The position numbers and the translations under genes were made by a program. Positions 21,747-32,573 of a stretch of DNA of 64,000 bases are shown piece by piece. Within the stretch, counting starts at the first letter, position 1; the number at the start of each line of letters is the position of its first letter. The stretch is taken from assembly GCA_027575765.1 (NCBI GenBank), contig JANBPT010000103.1, forward strand, positions 1 through 64,000. The letters are read 5' to 3'. This DNA is from Tieghemiomyces parasiticus (lineage: Eukaryota > Kickxellomycota > Dimargaritomycetes > Dimargaritales > Dimargaritaceae). The notes below the pieces were generated by a model. The model searched no databases and had not been told where the DNA came from. It saw only the letters and a list, made by a program, of their open reading frames with translations.

Positions 21747-24700
21747 ATGCCCGCCCACGATGCGTCCAACGTGGCGTCGACACTGTACGCGCTGCTACTC
21801 GACGGCTGCCAGCGTCATACACGTACCGTCGCGGAGACTGCGGAGGCCATCAGCGATCTCCTCGACGCCGATCAAATCTCAGCCGACGCCAAGACCGAGG
21901 TCGGGCCAACTGCTGAGCCTACGACCTGCACGGGCCACGGATTCGACACGTGGATTGACCTGACCTGGCTGTTGAGCGTGCAGGGCGACGCCTGGCCAAC
22001 GACACTTCCCGCCAAGGAATCGTCGGTAAACACTCCGTCTCCCCTGTCGGCCAACTTCGTACCGGGATTACCATCCAACCCCAGGTCCAGTGCCATTGCC
22101 TCGCCGTCTTCGGGTTCAGCTCGTACACCCCAACCGTCCAGCAACGCTGAGCAGGGACCGACGGCAACGCAGCTCCTCACTGACGTGACTAAGGCCCTCC
22201 TACAAAAACACCCGAACTTGCCCAGAGAGCCACTGCTCGTACGGTGGGAGCCGGTTTTCCTCCAGTCGGTCGGTCTGGTACCCTCCGCGCCTATCTTCAA
22301 CAAACGGGTGATCCGCCTCAAAACCGAACGGTTGTACCGCCAAACCAAGTTCAACCTTCTACGCGAGGAATCCGAGGGGTTCTCCAGGTTGATTGAGGTG
22401 GTCGTGAGCGCGGCTGAGGCTACCGACCGGGACACGGCGCCCATTGACCTCCGGCGGTCCGCAGCTGTCTTGTGGGCCCGGCTTGACATCCTCACGGGGT
22501 ACTTTTCCCTGGATCCCAACCGTGTCCTTTCCCTGATTCTCGATGTCTTCCAAGAGACCGTGTGCGACCACTATCCGTTTTTCCTCGAGGTGTTACGCCA
22601 GTCTACCGTTGTCGGGTTACAAGGCACGGCGGATGACGAGGATGACGCCCAGCCGCCGATTCAAGAAACAGCTCCTCACTCCGTCCGACTGCAGCGTGGA
22701 AGCCCGCGGCTTGGAGAGGCACTCGCCTTCCAATTCGCTTTTACCGGGTCCCCGACATTGGACCAGGGTGATATAAAGGACACTGTTGCCTCGGAGATCG
22801 GCGGACTCTACCGCATGGCTGCCCTCCTACTCCACAACGGCCTAGTCCGTATCGTTGACCTCTATCCGTACCTTACCCCGAGCGACGCCGAGCAGCGCAA
22901 GTGTTACGACACTTTTACGGAGACGATGAGCCGGGCCGCGGGCCAGACGTCGTCGAGCTCCCTCGCTGACATGCCCTCACTGGACGACCTCGAATCCGGC
23001 CGGGCTGTCCTCCCTGGTTCCCGTTCGTCTGGCCCGGCTGCTCCAACCGCCACGACCACCGGAGAAGCCGCCATCGCCGCCATCGAGCCTGTCTCCGGTC
23101 CGGACCCGGACCAGAAACCACGTCTCTTGGCTGCCCTCCTCGAAGTGGGTGAGTTGCCTCTGGCCCTTGACTTTCTGGGCCGCTTCCCGCGGATCGCCGC
23201 CGGCCAGCCGGCTATTCAGGATGCCCTCAACCGTTGCCTCCGTGCCATGGTCGAGCCCACCTACCGGGCCGCTTTCCCGGACGCCCCGCAGCCCGATCAG
23301 GGTAGCGTTCCACAAAGTTTCTGCCGCGACTGGACTCGGAACGTACCGGGCGTTCCCACCGAGGGTACCGCCATGGATGTGGATGGGGACCCGCTGGAGT
23401 TTGATGCCCCCACACCTGGTGACCCCCTCCTGGCCACCCTTTGGCCCTGGCTCGGGTACTGTGGTCTGGGTCTGGCCCGAGACCCGGCCCTGCTCACCCA
23501 GTTGTGCCGTTTGGGCTCCCAGCGTCTGGCCCATACCATCGACAGTTTGGCTGCCGACACTAACCTCGCGGCTGACCCCGTCTTCCTCGATTGGCAGCAG
23601 TGGGCCCGCGAGTACCTCCTACCGAACCTGTCTCTGACCACCGAAGCCACAGACCTGCTCACCGAGGCCTGGCGGTTCCTATTCCAGTTTCCCGTCACGG
23701 CGCGCTACGGCATGTATGGCGAGTGGAAGAATACCTCCTACCCGCGTTACCCAGAGTTGAAGGTCGTCTCGACCCGCGTCATCAGTGAGACGCGGGCGGC
23801 CCTGCGCCGGCTGAGCACCAAGACGGTCAAGGCGATCGGCCGCCAGCTGGCCCGGATCTCCGACGCCAACCCCACCTTGGTGTTTACCATCGCCTTGGAC
23901 CAAGTCCAGGCTTACGACAATTTGATCGCCCCGCTGGTGGAGGCCTGCGAATACCTGTCGGCCTTCAGCTTCGACGTCCTCTGCTTCGCTCTGATGGACG
24001 CGATCGCTAACCCGCTTAAACCCCGGCTCAAACCCGACGGCACCAACGTGGCCGCTTGGCTCCGCAGCCTGGCCATGTTCGCGGCGACCCTTGCCCGCCT
24101 GTACCCAGACTTTGACCTCAACATGTTTATGCAGTTGACCCTCCATAATTTCCGCCGTGGCCGGCTCACCGACTTGGTGCTGGTGACCGACCTAGTCACC
24201 AAGATGACCGGGATCGAACTCCTGCCCGCGGTGGGCAACGCGCACCAGCTGCAGATGCTGGCCGGTGGTAACGTGTTGATCCAGGAGGCCCTCACCCCGC
24301 TGCCCAGCGATGAGATTTTTGCATCTCGTGCCAGCCCCCGGTCCATCGCCCGCCTGATCACCACCCTTCAACAGGACGCCACTCGCGCCATCCTGGCCTC
24401 CCACTCGATTGCCAGTGCCCCAGCCGCCCCGCTGACCGCCGGGGAAATCGCCACCATGCGCTGGACCTGCCGTCCGTCCCTTCTCTCGGCCCTCCTGGTG
24501 CTCCTGGCCCAGACCCGCCGCGGGATCGTGTTCCAGTACGACGCCGCCCAGTTCCCGGCCAAGCTGCTGTCCCATTTTTACGACCAGACCAAGGAGAGTC
24601 TGCAGCAGGTGGAATACATGGCCCGGCTCAACCTGCCAGCCAATGAGTACGTCCGTGCCCTGCCCAACCTATACGAGCTATGCTGCGATTACAGTGTGGA

Positions 24701-27700
24701 GCCTGAGGTAGCCTGGCAGCTGATCCGCCCCGTCCTGCGTCACCTCTACCAGACCTACCTAGACCAGGAAACGCAGCCGGCCGAGGATGGTTCCGCCCCG
24801 TTGGCCGAGGCCGGTGCCGTCGCGAACGGTTCGGCCGAAGTCATCACCCCCGCTGCCCCTACCGCCACAGCTAGCGCCACTCCCACTGAAGCTGGAAGTA
24901 CGGAGGACCCCGTCGACATTTGGCTCCCTTTCTGCGTCCCGCTCTTCAACCAGGTCCAGGAGATTTTGCCAACCTCCATCTGGCAGCGATTGACGCCCCG
25001 CTTCTACGTGACTTTTTGGCGCCTGGGCCTCGACGACATTTATGTGCCCCGGGAGCGGTACGTGGAGACTGCCGCTCGGCTCCGTCAGCGGGCCCACGCC
25101 CTGACCGCACCATCGGCTTCGTCGTCGGGCGCATCTGGCCAAGGCGGACATTATGCCAGTCCCGGCACGCGCCGCCCCCCGGTTTCCTCGAGTAGCCAGC
25201 GCCAGGCTGAAAAACTGCGCGCCACCGCTGACCAACTCCCCCGGGAGGCCGAGCGCCAGGTGACCCTCGTCGAACGTAACCTGGCTCAGGCCCGCCGCGA
25301 GAGCCCACACTGGTTCACCGGGGACCAAGAGGTGGAGAAGCGGTACGACCTGGTCGAGGAGCTGTACCAGTCCTGTCTGCTGCCCCGAATCCTCAACTCG
25401 GCTAACGACGCGACCTTCTGCGCGCAGTGGATCCAGCTCATGCACCAGTGGGGGACGCCCAACTTTTGGACTCTCCAGGCCTACAATGTCATCTTCAAGG
25501 ACATCACCGGGGTCTTGTTCTCGTGCACTGAGATGGAATCTCATTTCTTTGGTCAATTCCTGGATGACTGCCTCGCTGTCTTCATCCGCTGGTACCAGGA
25601 CGCCGATCAGTTCGAGCGGGAGGCCCGCGGCCGGCGGATTGTTGATGAGGCCAAGTATGCCAAGGCTAATGCGGTAACGGCTAACGATGGGAAAGAGACG
25701 GGAGCCCAGAAGTGGGCGCGGAAGATCGCTGCCGATTCGTCGGATAGCGACAGCGAAGATGGTGAAGAGAAGGAGGAGAGCGAGGGAGACGACGAGGAGG
25801 GCGCCATGCCCGAGACCAAGGACCAGCTCAAGAGCGACCCGGCACCTGTACCTAAACCTGAGCCTGAAGCTATCCCCGAGGACGACGGGGTGCGTTACCT
25901 TCCCGGGTTCCGTCTAACCTGGCCGTCTGGTCCGCACCGCCTCGAGAACGAGACCGCCCTGAAGGGCGACCACCTAATGCCGCACCATACCTTCCTCACC
26001 GTACTCAAGCGCTGGCATCAGCTACTGAACGCCAATTTCATCGCCGCCCTGGATTCCCCGGACTACATACACCGTCGCAACGCCATCCTCGTCCTATCTA
26101 GAATCCAGAACCGCTACCCATTCATCGCCGAGTTTGGCGAAACCCTCGCCGACAAGGTCGATGCTATCTTCACCGCTGAGGCTCGTGAGGACCTCAAGAT
26201 TCTGACTCTAGGCTACAAGGCCGTGCTCAAGAAACACAGCCCGCGCTGGGTCCCATTCCAACTCTTCTTGAAGGGCAAGACTGCCGCCGCACCTTCTCCC
26301 GTCCCAATGGCAAAGAGCCTCTCGGCGACGGCACCAGCTTTCCGCCCAGGTCGACTAGCGCCCGCCGCCACCGCTCCCGCTTCGGCTCGATTGTCACCAT
26401 CGGCGGTCGTCACTGGTCCTAGCACCCGGGAGCCCGCGTCTAATTCCCTTCCGGCAGCCCGCCAAGCCGCGGGTGGTCACTTGGGCTTACCTCCGCAGAC
26501 CGAAGGTTCAGCCCACCGTCAGGACCGCAGCCAGGCGCCGTCGCCCCGGGTTGCCTTGGGCCCCATCGGTGCGAGTGTCCTTGCCGTGGAGGCCGCCCCT
26601 AAAGCGAAAGCGAGCCGCGACGGCTCGGCAGATTCGGCACCCCGCTCTGATAACGGCCGCAGTAATCGCGGCCGAGAGCCCCGTGATCGAAAGGCCACCT
26701 CGGACGCCTCCATTTCCGCCGGAGCCGCCTCCACTCACCCTCGCGAGCGTGGCCGAGATGCCCGTGAGCCTCGCGATTCCGACCGTGGGGGTCGAGGTGA
26801 GCGCGAAAGTGGTCGCGCCCAGGAGCGTGGCAGCCAACGCCGGGCCGACGAGCAACCGGCCAAGCTTGACCGTCAACGCAGTGGCCGGACCACGCCCAAC
26901 CCCCTGACAAGTCGGGTCTCGGCCCCCGCGTCCCGCCAGAGTTCACGGGAACGCCCCTCTAATGACCGGGATGAATCGGCTGCCCCACCGCCGGAGAAAC
27001 GCGTCCGCACCGAGCGCAGTTCCGATGGGATTCGGTCCCCAACCCAGCCGCGCGCCACAGCCAGCCAGGCTCGTTCCTCAAATGAAGCGGACGAGGAGAG
27101 CCACCGGTCCAGCCGTCGTACCGCTGACCCAACGCCGTCCACCCAAGGGGGGCGACGCGGACGGGACCGCGAGCGTGAAGCCGAGCGTGAATCGGCTGAG
27201 AAAGCCGAGGCGAATTCGGAAGCCCCCGCCTCTAGACACGGACGCAAGGAACGCGGATCACGGGCGAGTAAAGACGAATCCGACCGTAAGGGCAGAGACC
27301 GTAAACGGAAGAACGACGAAGGCGCCGGTTCAGGTGCCCCAGAGGACAAGCGATTACGGTCGGACGACGTCGAGCCTGCCAGATCGCCATCTGGTACTAG
27401 CCACGACAGAAGTAGCCGCGCCCGTGAAGGTCGCGGTCGTGACCAGGACTCACAGCCGTCCAAAGCTGCCAACGCGGAACAGCCGTCCAACGCCGGCGTT
27501 TCCCAACTGAGTATCGTTAATTCTTCCGGAAACAACAGTCCCATAACGTCCTCGTTTAAGACTACTACCCGTGGTGGTAGCGGCGGTGCGAGTAGCGGCC
27601 GCCGTGACGGGTCCGGCCGCCAAGGTGCCGGCGAAGGTAGCGTAGGTGGTACTCTCATGTCACCGTCAGGGTCACGACAGTCGACATCCCAGCGGTCAAA

Positions 27701-27989
27701 GGACTTACCCACCCGCGATCGCATCCCACCACAGTCGGCACCGATGCCGTCTCAGAGCGAAGTGTTCGGGGGCCATCAGCAACAGGCCCGCAACGGCAGC
27801 GGCCAGCGTAGGGGTCGGGGTGATCATCGTAACCCGAACAACTTGACACTACCTACTCCGTCTCTGGCGCCGGTCGCCAACGCGACCTCATCCCAGGCGA
27901 GAACTGCTGGCGGCAGCGAATCTCGCCGTGATGATGGTGGTGGTGGCGGTGGTGGTGGCCGTAGGCGTCAGGGGAACCGCCGCGGGTAA
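21747..27989 (+). CDS. THO2: THO complex subunit 2 (Tho2/THOC2)
   Basis: A single exon encodes about 2080 residues, the scaffold subunit of THO/TREX, which couples nuclear transcription to mRNA packaging and export and limits R-loops. Family signatures are the long helical body (for example the LVTDLVTKMTGIELLP region near residue 830), the NFWTLQAYNVIFKDITG block near 1240, and the C-terminal Tho2 domain with DYIHRRNAILVLSRI and the LKKHSPRWVPFQ end near 1500. After about residue 1510 the protein becomes a low-complexity tail of about 570 residues rich in Arg, Ser, Asp, Glu and Gly, ending in a Gly-Arg run, like the nucleic-acid-binding tail of Tho2 homologs. ATG at 21747 is preferred over the in-frame ATG at 21567 because of its CACC context and because the intervening 60 codons look like leader. 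The absence of any intron over 6.2 kb is notable. Confidence 0.95.
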   Translation: MPAHDASNVASTLYALLLDGCQRHTRTVAETAEAISDLLDADQISADAKTEVGPTAEPTTCTGHGFDTWIDLTWLLSVQGDAWPTTLPAKESSVNTPSPLSANFVPGLPSNPRSSAIASPSSGSARTPQPSSNAEQGPTATQLLTDVTKALLQKHPNLPREPLLVRWEPVFLQSVGLVPSAPIFNKRVIRLKTERLYRQTKFNLLREESEGFSRLIEVVVSAAEATDRDTAPIDLRRSAAVLWARLDILTGYFSLDPNRVLSLILDVFQETVCDHYPFFLEVLRQSTVVGLQGTADDEDDAQPPIQETAPHSVRLQRGSPRLGEALAFQFAFTGSPTLDQGDIKDTVASEIGGLYRMAALLLHNGLVRIVDLYPYLTPSDAEQRKCYDTFTETMSRAAGQTSSSSLADMPSLDDLESGRAVLPGSRSSGPAAPTATTTGEAAIAAIEPVSGPDPDQKPRLLAALLEVGELPLALDFLGRFPRIAAGQPAIQDALNRCLRAMVEPTYRAAFPDAPQPDQGSVPQSFCRDWTRNVPGVPTEGTAMDVDGDPLEFDAPTPGDPLLATLWPWLGYCGLGLARDPALLTQLCRLGSQRLAHTIDSLAADTNLAADPVFLDWQQWAREYLLPNLSLTTEATDLLTEAWRFLFQFPVTARYGMYGEWKNTSYPRYPELKVVSTRVISETRAALRRLSTKTVKAIGRQLARISDANPTLVFTIALDQVQAYDNLIAPLVEACEYLSAFSFDVLCFALMDAIANPLKPRLKPDGTNVAAWLRSLAMFAATLARLYPDFDLNMFMQLTLHNFRRGRLTDLVLVTDLVTKMTGIELLPAVGNAHQLQMLAGGNVLIQEALTPLPSDEIFASRASPRSIARLITTLQQDATRAILASHSIASAPAAPLTAGEIATMRWTCRPSLLSALLVLLAQTRRGIVFQYDAAQFPAKLLSHFYDQTKESLQQVEYMARLNLPANEYVRALPNLYELCCDYSVEPEVAWQLIRPVLRHLYQTYLDQETQPAEDGSAPLAEAGAVANGSAEVITPAAPTATASATPTEAGSTEDPVDIWLPFCVPLFNQVQEILPTSIWQRLTPRFYVTFWRLGLDDIYVPRERYVETAARLRQRAHALTAPSASSSGASGQGGHYASPGTRRPPVSSSSQRQAEKLRATADQLPREAERQVTLVERNLAQARRESPHWFTGDQEVEKRYDLVEELYQSCLLPRILNSANDATFCAQWIQLMHQWGTPNFWTLQAYNVIFKDITGVLFSCTEMESHFFGQFLDDCLAVFIRWYQDADQFEREARGRRIVDEAKYAKANAVTANDGKETGAQKWARKIAADSSDSDSEDGEEKEESEGDDEEGAMPETKDQLKSDPAPVPKPEPEAIPEDDGVRYLPGFRLTWPSGPHRLENETALKGDHLMPHHTFLTVLKRWHQLLNANFIAALDSPDYIHRRNAILVLSRIQNRYPFIAEFGETLADKVDAIFTAEAREDLKILTLGYKAVLKKHSPRWVPFQLFLKGKTAAAPSPVPMAKSLSATAPAFRPGRLAPAATAPASARLSPSAVVTGPSTREPASNSLPAARQAAGGHLGLPPQTEGSAHRQDRSQAPSPRVALGPIGASVLAVEAAPKAKASRDGSADSAPRSDNGRSNRGREPRDRKATSDASISAGAASTHPRERGRDAREPRDSDRGGRGERESGRAQERGSQRRADEQPAKLDRQRSGRTTPNPLTSRVSAPASRQSSRERPSNDRDESAAPPPEKRVRTERSSDGIRSPTQPRATASQARSSNEADEESHRSSRRTADPTPSTQGGRRGRDREREAERESAEKAEANSEAPASRHGRKERGSRASKDESDRKGRDRKRKNDEGAGSGAPEDKRLRSDDVEPARSPSGTSHDRSSRAREGRGRDQDSQPSKAANAEQPSNAGVSQLSIVNSSGNNSPITSSFKTTTRGGSGGASSGRRDGSGRQGAGEGSVGGTLMSPSGSRQSTSQRSKDLPTRDRIPPQSAPMPSQSEVFGGHQQQARNGSGQRRGRGDHRNPNNLTLPTPSLAPVANATSSQARTAGGSESRRDDGGGGGGGGRRRQGNRRG

Positions 27990-29440
27990 CCCGTCTACTG
28001 ACCATCCAATCTTATCATGTTTATCCAGTTGTTGTTTTTTTCCAGATACATTATTTTACGATTTTTGTTCCTTTCATGCACTATTTGTGAGACTCTAACG
28101 GGCCATCCAGCTTGGCCAATTTGAAAAATGTCTTCCACATCACCTTCCACCAGATGAATCGTATTGCAGAGGGGGTCCGGAATTTATTTCCCACCGCGAA
28201 TCCGACGGATACCGTTCTACCCACGCATTCGATGCAGGCTTCTGTTATCGCGGTTTGAGGTGGGAATCACCGTCTCGTTCATCGTGGTGGACTTATATGG
28301 ATAGGGCCCTAAAGGATCTGCGCTTTGCTGGGGGTATTTACTACCCACGGTCGGGGTGTGCCCCGCAGGACTCGGCATTGCGATTGCAGGTCCCTTAAGA
28401 TGCAGAAACCTTTGGTGCCACCAATTCTACAGACTCAGAAATGGGCCCAATCAGTTACAGGCCTGACTGGCTCGACACAGCAAAGCCTAGGGGTCGTTGA
28501 ATGAATGTGACCAATCTGCGTGAATAGATTAGCCGAATGGACAGCACCTCCTCCTCGTCTGTGGGATCGTTTTCAGACCCTACAACTAACCTGTGTCTCG
28601 AGTCAATTAGGTAGGCGGGGTCCCACCCCTCGCCTGAGGCAACGCTACCATGACCAGCTAGACCAGGCGTCAGCGAGAAAAGGGGGGGGTGTCGTGCGCT
28701 GCTTATTCCTGCGAATAGGCGTTAAATCAAGAAGACTTCGAGGAGCCCAGTGTGCACAGGTGCGGATGACCAGGGGGGGACACATGTAGACCGGATTGAA
28801 GCACGAGGCTTGGTCACCTATTAGTAGCCCGCACCGATAGATGGGGTATATTCGCTTATGATTGGCACCGCAGAACAACGAGTAAGCCTCTCTCAACCTC
28901 TTATCTTCGCTCCAGAGTGGCTGGACGTCCGCAACAAGGTGACCAGGGTAAAAGGTGAGTGGCCAGTGACACCTGTCTATGAATGGCCCGACTGCTCTTC
29001 GCCTTGCCCCTGCCCCTTTCTGCCGTCCATATGTGTGTCTGCCGCCGGTCTTGAAGGGTCTCATCACATGTCCCTTGTAGCCTTGGGGTTCAGCTACGCG
29101 GCCTCCGTTTCCTCCTACCGCAGGATATATAAGCCTGTCAAGTCACAGCATCGGCGACTCCTCCACCCGGTAACACTGGCATAATGTTCATATATTTACC
29201 TAGCTTAAGTATCACCGACAGACCATTTTTTTTTAAGAAAGTATCCTGCTGAATAATCACTGTTCTCACCTTTCTCCTCCCTGGCCATCTCCAGCTGCCA
29301 AGCTCTTGAGCTTCTCTACCCATCACCAGGCTCACTCGCCCTAGAACTTCGTCGGTGACCTGCTTCTCCACCTTTTACACTTTGGTTTCCAAACCACACC
29401 CTAAAGGGACCTGTACCGTTTAATTATATAGCACGACAGC
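27990..29440. other. Intergenic region between THO2 and ACSF2
   Basis: About 1.45 kb between two same-strand genes, without a supported ORF. T-rich sequence just after THO2 probably holds its 3' end. TATATAA at 29126-29132 and a TTAATTATATAG element just before the next ATG are possible core-promoter pieces for the downstream gene. Confidence 0.4.
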
Positions 29441-31857
29441 ATGTCCCCCTCGACGTCTCTCACCGCTGCCCTGCCCCTGGCGCGCCGAATGCCAGCTCTC
29501 TTGCGCAGCCGTGCCCGGTGGGTTGCCCGGCCTACCCCAACCTCCGTCCCGACCGTATTCAGCAGTCTCGGGCTCCTCCCGCGGTATCGCCCACTGACCA
29601 GTCTCCGTACGACCGACCGCCCACCGATCCCGGACCTGGTCGCCCCTGTCTCCGCGGTCGTGGAACCTGTCCTGCAATCGCCGTCCCTACCCTTCCAATC
29701 CCCCACCGCCGCTCCATTGGCCCACGCCCGGGGCGACCACACCGTCCCTCTGTTGAATGAAACCATCGGCACGGCCTTTGATCGCACTGTTGCGGCGTAC
29801 GCGGACGAACTGGCCTTGGTGGTCCGGCACGAAGACGTCCGCCTGACCTATCGCGAACTGGGTGCCATGGTGGACCAGGTCGCCCGGGCTCTGGTCGACC
29901 ATGGGTTCCAGCCGGGTGACCGTCTGGGTGTGTTCATGCCCAACACCGCCGCCTGGACCATCTTGCAGTACGCCACTGCCAAGATCGGCGTGATTATGGC
30001 TACCATCAACCCGGGCTACCGGACAGGCGAACTCAAGTTCGCCCTGAATTTGGTCGGGTGCCGCGGACTCATCCTGACCCCGTCCTTCCACTCGTCCGAC
30101 TACATCAAAATGATTCGCGAGTTGGTACCTGAGGTGTCGGACCCAAAGTCGGCGGCGTCTCCTCTGCGGAGTGCCCAGGTACCCACCTTGGAAACCATCT
30201 TCGTGACCGATCCAGTCGCTGCGGACTCGTCGCTATCGTCGGCGGCGCCGTGGCGATCCCTACCGGGACTCCGCGACTACCAGGAGCTACTGACCGCCCC
30301 AACTAGCGCTGCGGCCGCGGCCCGCGTAAGTGGGCACACCGCCCTGCTCCAGCCCAACCAAGCCATCAACATTCTCTTCACCTCAGGCACCACGGGTAAC
30401 CCCAAGGCAGTAGGGCTTACGCACTATAACCTAATCAACAACGGTCTGTTCACGGGTCAGATCCTCGGTCTCACCCCCGCCGACGCCATATGCTGCCCGC
30501 TCCCGCTGTACCACTGCTTTGGCCTGGTCCTGGGCAACCTAGCCAGCCTGGTTCACGGCAGCACCATGGTATTTCCCGGTCCGGCCTTTGAGGCGCATAG
30601 CGTCCTTGCTGCCATTGAAGAGGAAAAATGCACGGCCCTGTACGGCGTCCCCACCATGTTCATCGAGGCCATGGCCCACCCGAACTTTGCCCGCACGAAC
30701 CTTACGTCCCTGCGCACGGGGATTATGTCCGGCAGCCCGTGTCCCATCGAAGTAATGCGGGCAGTGATTGAGCGGATGAACATGTCGGAGGTCATTATCG
30801 GGCTCGGCATGACCGAAACCAGCCCCATTACTTTCCTGACCCGCCGCGATGACCCGGTCGATAAGCGTGTCTCCACCGTGGGTCGGCCCATTCCACACGT
30901 AGAGGCCAAGGTCGTTAACGTGGAGACGGGCGAAACCGTCGCGGTCGGCCAAAAGGGTGAGCTCTGTGTCCGCGGCTTCGGCATTATGCAGGGGTACTGG
31001 GAAGACCCCGTTAGTACGGCCAAGACGGTGGACCATGAAGGGTGGTTGCGTACAGGTAAGTCACTTGCGAGGTCGAAGAGTTCCAACCGAAACTCAAATG
31101 GCGTACCAACGATGGCTCAGTCAACATGGCTTGCTGACGTTTGAGTTAAGCCGCGTTAGTACCCTATTTTACCAATGTGGTATGATATGGTCGGTAACGT
31201 GGCTAACCAGTTTGCTGATGATGTGCTAGTCACCTCGTTTTCCTGCGATCCCCCCTCCCTCAACCTCTCCACCCCAGGTGATCTGGCTGTACTGGCCGCC
31301 GATGGCTTCTGTCAGGTCGTGGGCCGCGCCAAGGACCTCATTATCCGCGGCGGAGAGAACATTTATCCCGCCGAAATCGAGAACTGTCTGTTTGAGCACC
31401 CACATATCGCGAACGTATTGATCGTAGGCGTTCCGGATCCCAAATATGGTGAACAGGTAAGTTGGCTAGCCTTCGGTTCCCCCAGGTACAGGGACGGCGG
31501 TGAGGCAAGGCGAGCCTACGTTGAACCCGCCCTTCTATTTGGTACCAAACCTAAGTACGACTACCTACACCCACGTCCCCCCCCTTCTCCGCACTCTAAC
31601 GCTATCTTCCTAACACCGTTACCACTTTGACTGGACCCTATACTTTATCCCAGGTCTGCGCCTGCATTATTCCGCTCGACTCGAACCGCCCCGTCACACT
31701 CGAGGAGGTGCGGGAGTTCTGCCGGGAGAAGCTGGCCCACTTCAAAGTGCCGCGCTATGTACTAACAATGACCGAATTTCCCAAGACTGTTACGGGTAAA
31801 CTCCGGCGCAATGTCATGGCCGAGACCGCGGCCCGAGAACTACTACTGAAAGCATAG
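29441..31857 (+). CDS. ACSF2: Mitochondrial medium-chain acyl-CoA synthetase, ACSF2-like (3 exons)
   Basis: Exons 29441-31055, 31278-31456 and 31654-31857 join to 665 residues; both introns (222 and 197 bp) are GTAAGT...CAG. The protein is an ANL-superfamily adenylating enzyme that activates fatty acids with ATP and CoA. The first ~50 residues are rich in Arg, Ser, Ala and Leu without acidic residues, a mitochondrial presequence. Motifs in order are the P-loop [25 protein letters not shown], the hinge region [16 protein letters not shown] (exon 2) and the catalytic-lysine region [10 protein letters not shown] (exon 3). Overall similarity is to the ACSF2 branch rather than plant 4-coumarate ligases, because of motifs such as [13 protein letters not shown]. 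There is no peroxisomal SKL end; it ends LLLKA. Substrate chain length is inferred from the family only. Confidence 0.92.
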
Positions 31858-32573
31858 CAAAGAACTACACCGTAGTCGTCCCAGCCTACTAACGTTTACC
31901 AGTCTAATTGGCAAGCAATAAAGCATATTGAGGTGAAGATGGTTTTAATGAGATGAAAAGACGGTTAAATGTGGAGGACTTTGACGGGCTTGACCTTGAC
32001 CCAACGAAGATGTCCAAACAATGGAACGAGGGGATGGGTTGGGTGGTCGGTCGCTGAGTGGTCCTGTCCTTACTTTCCCTAGCCTCCTTGAAGGGTGGGT
32101 CCTGGCCCTGCTGTACGTTGTGGGGGTGTCGGCGGGCGTCCCGAGATGGCTTCCCTCCTAGGGGAAGAGGGAGAAGAGTCGTCCCTAGATCGATCTGGGA
32201 GAAAATCTCAGGATGGAGCCCCCCCCCGCGCCTCCCATCACCACCATGCCGTAGATAAGAGAAGTGCACCTGCGGCTAACGACGTTCCTTGCCAAACCCT
32301 ACCAAATTGGAGCCTGGTGTAGCTGGCTATTGTACCCCCAGTCGAATCGTTATTCACATATCTAGGGGTAAGATGCCGTTAACCAGTTTCTTTATGTAAT
32401 GAAGAAAATGACTTGTGAGGCCAAACGTGTCACGGGCTATGTAAGACAAAGAATCAGCGAGCGAGGATCGGAATACCCTAATGGATCGCGACAACCGCCA
32501 GAACGAGATGCAGAGAGTGGAAAAGGAGTTTGAGGAGGTAGGGAAAAGAGGCGGACACCAGGACAGGGACACT
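31858..32573. other. Convergent intergenic region (ACSF2 / EF2 3' ends)
   Basis: No gene seen. AATAAA occurs at 31917-31922, about 60 bp after the ACSF2 stop, and may be its polyadenylation signal. The rest would hold the EF2 3' untranslated region. Confidence 0.4.
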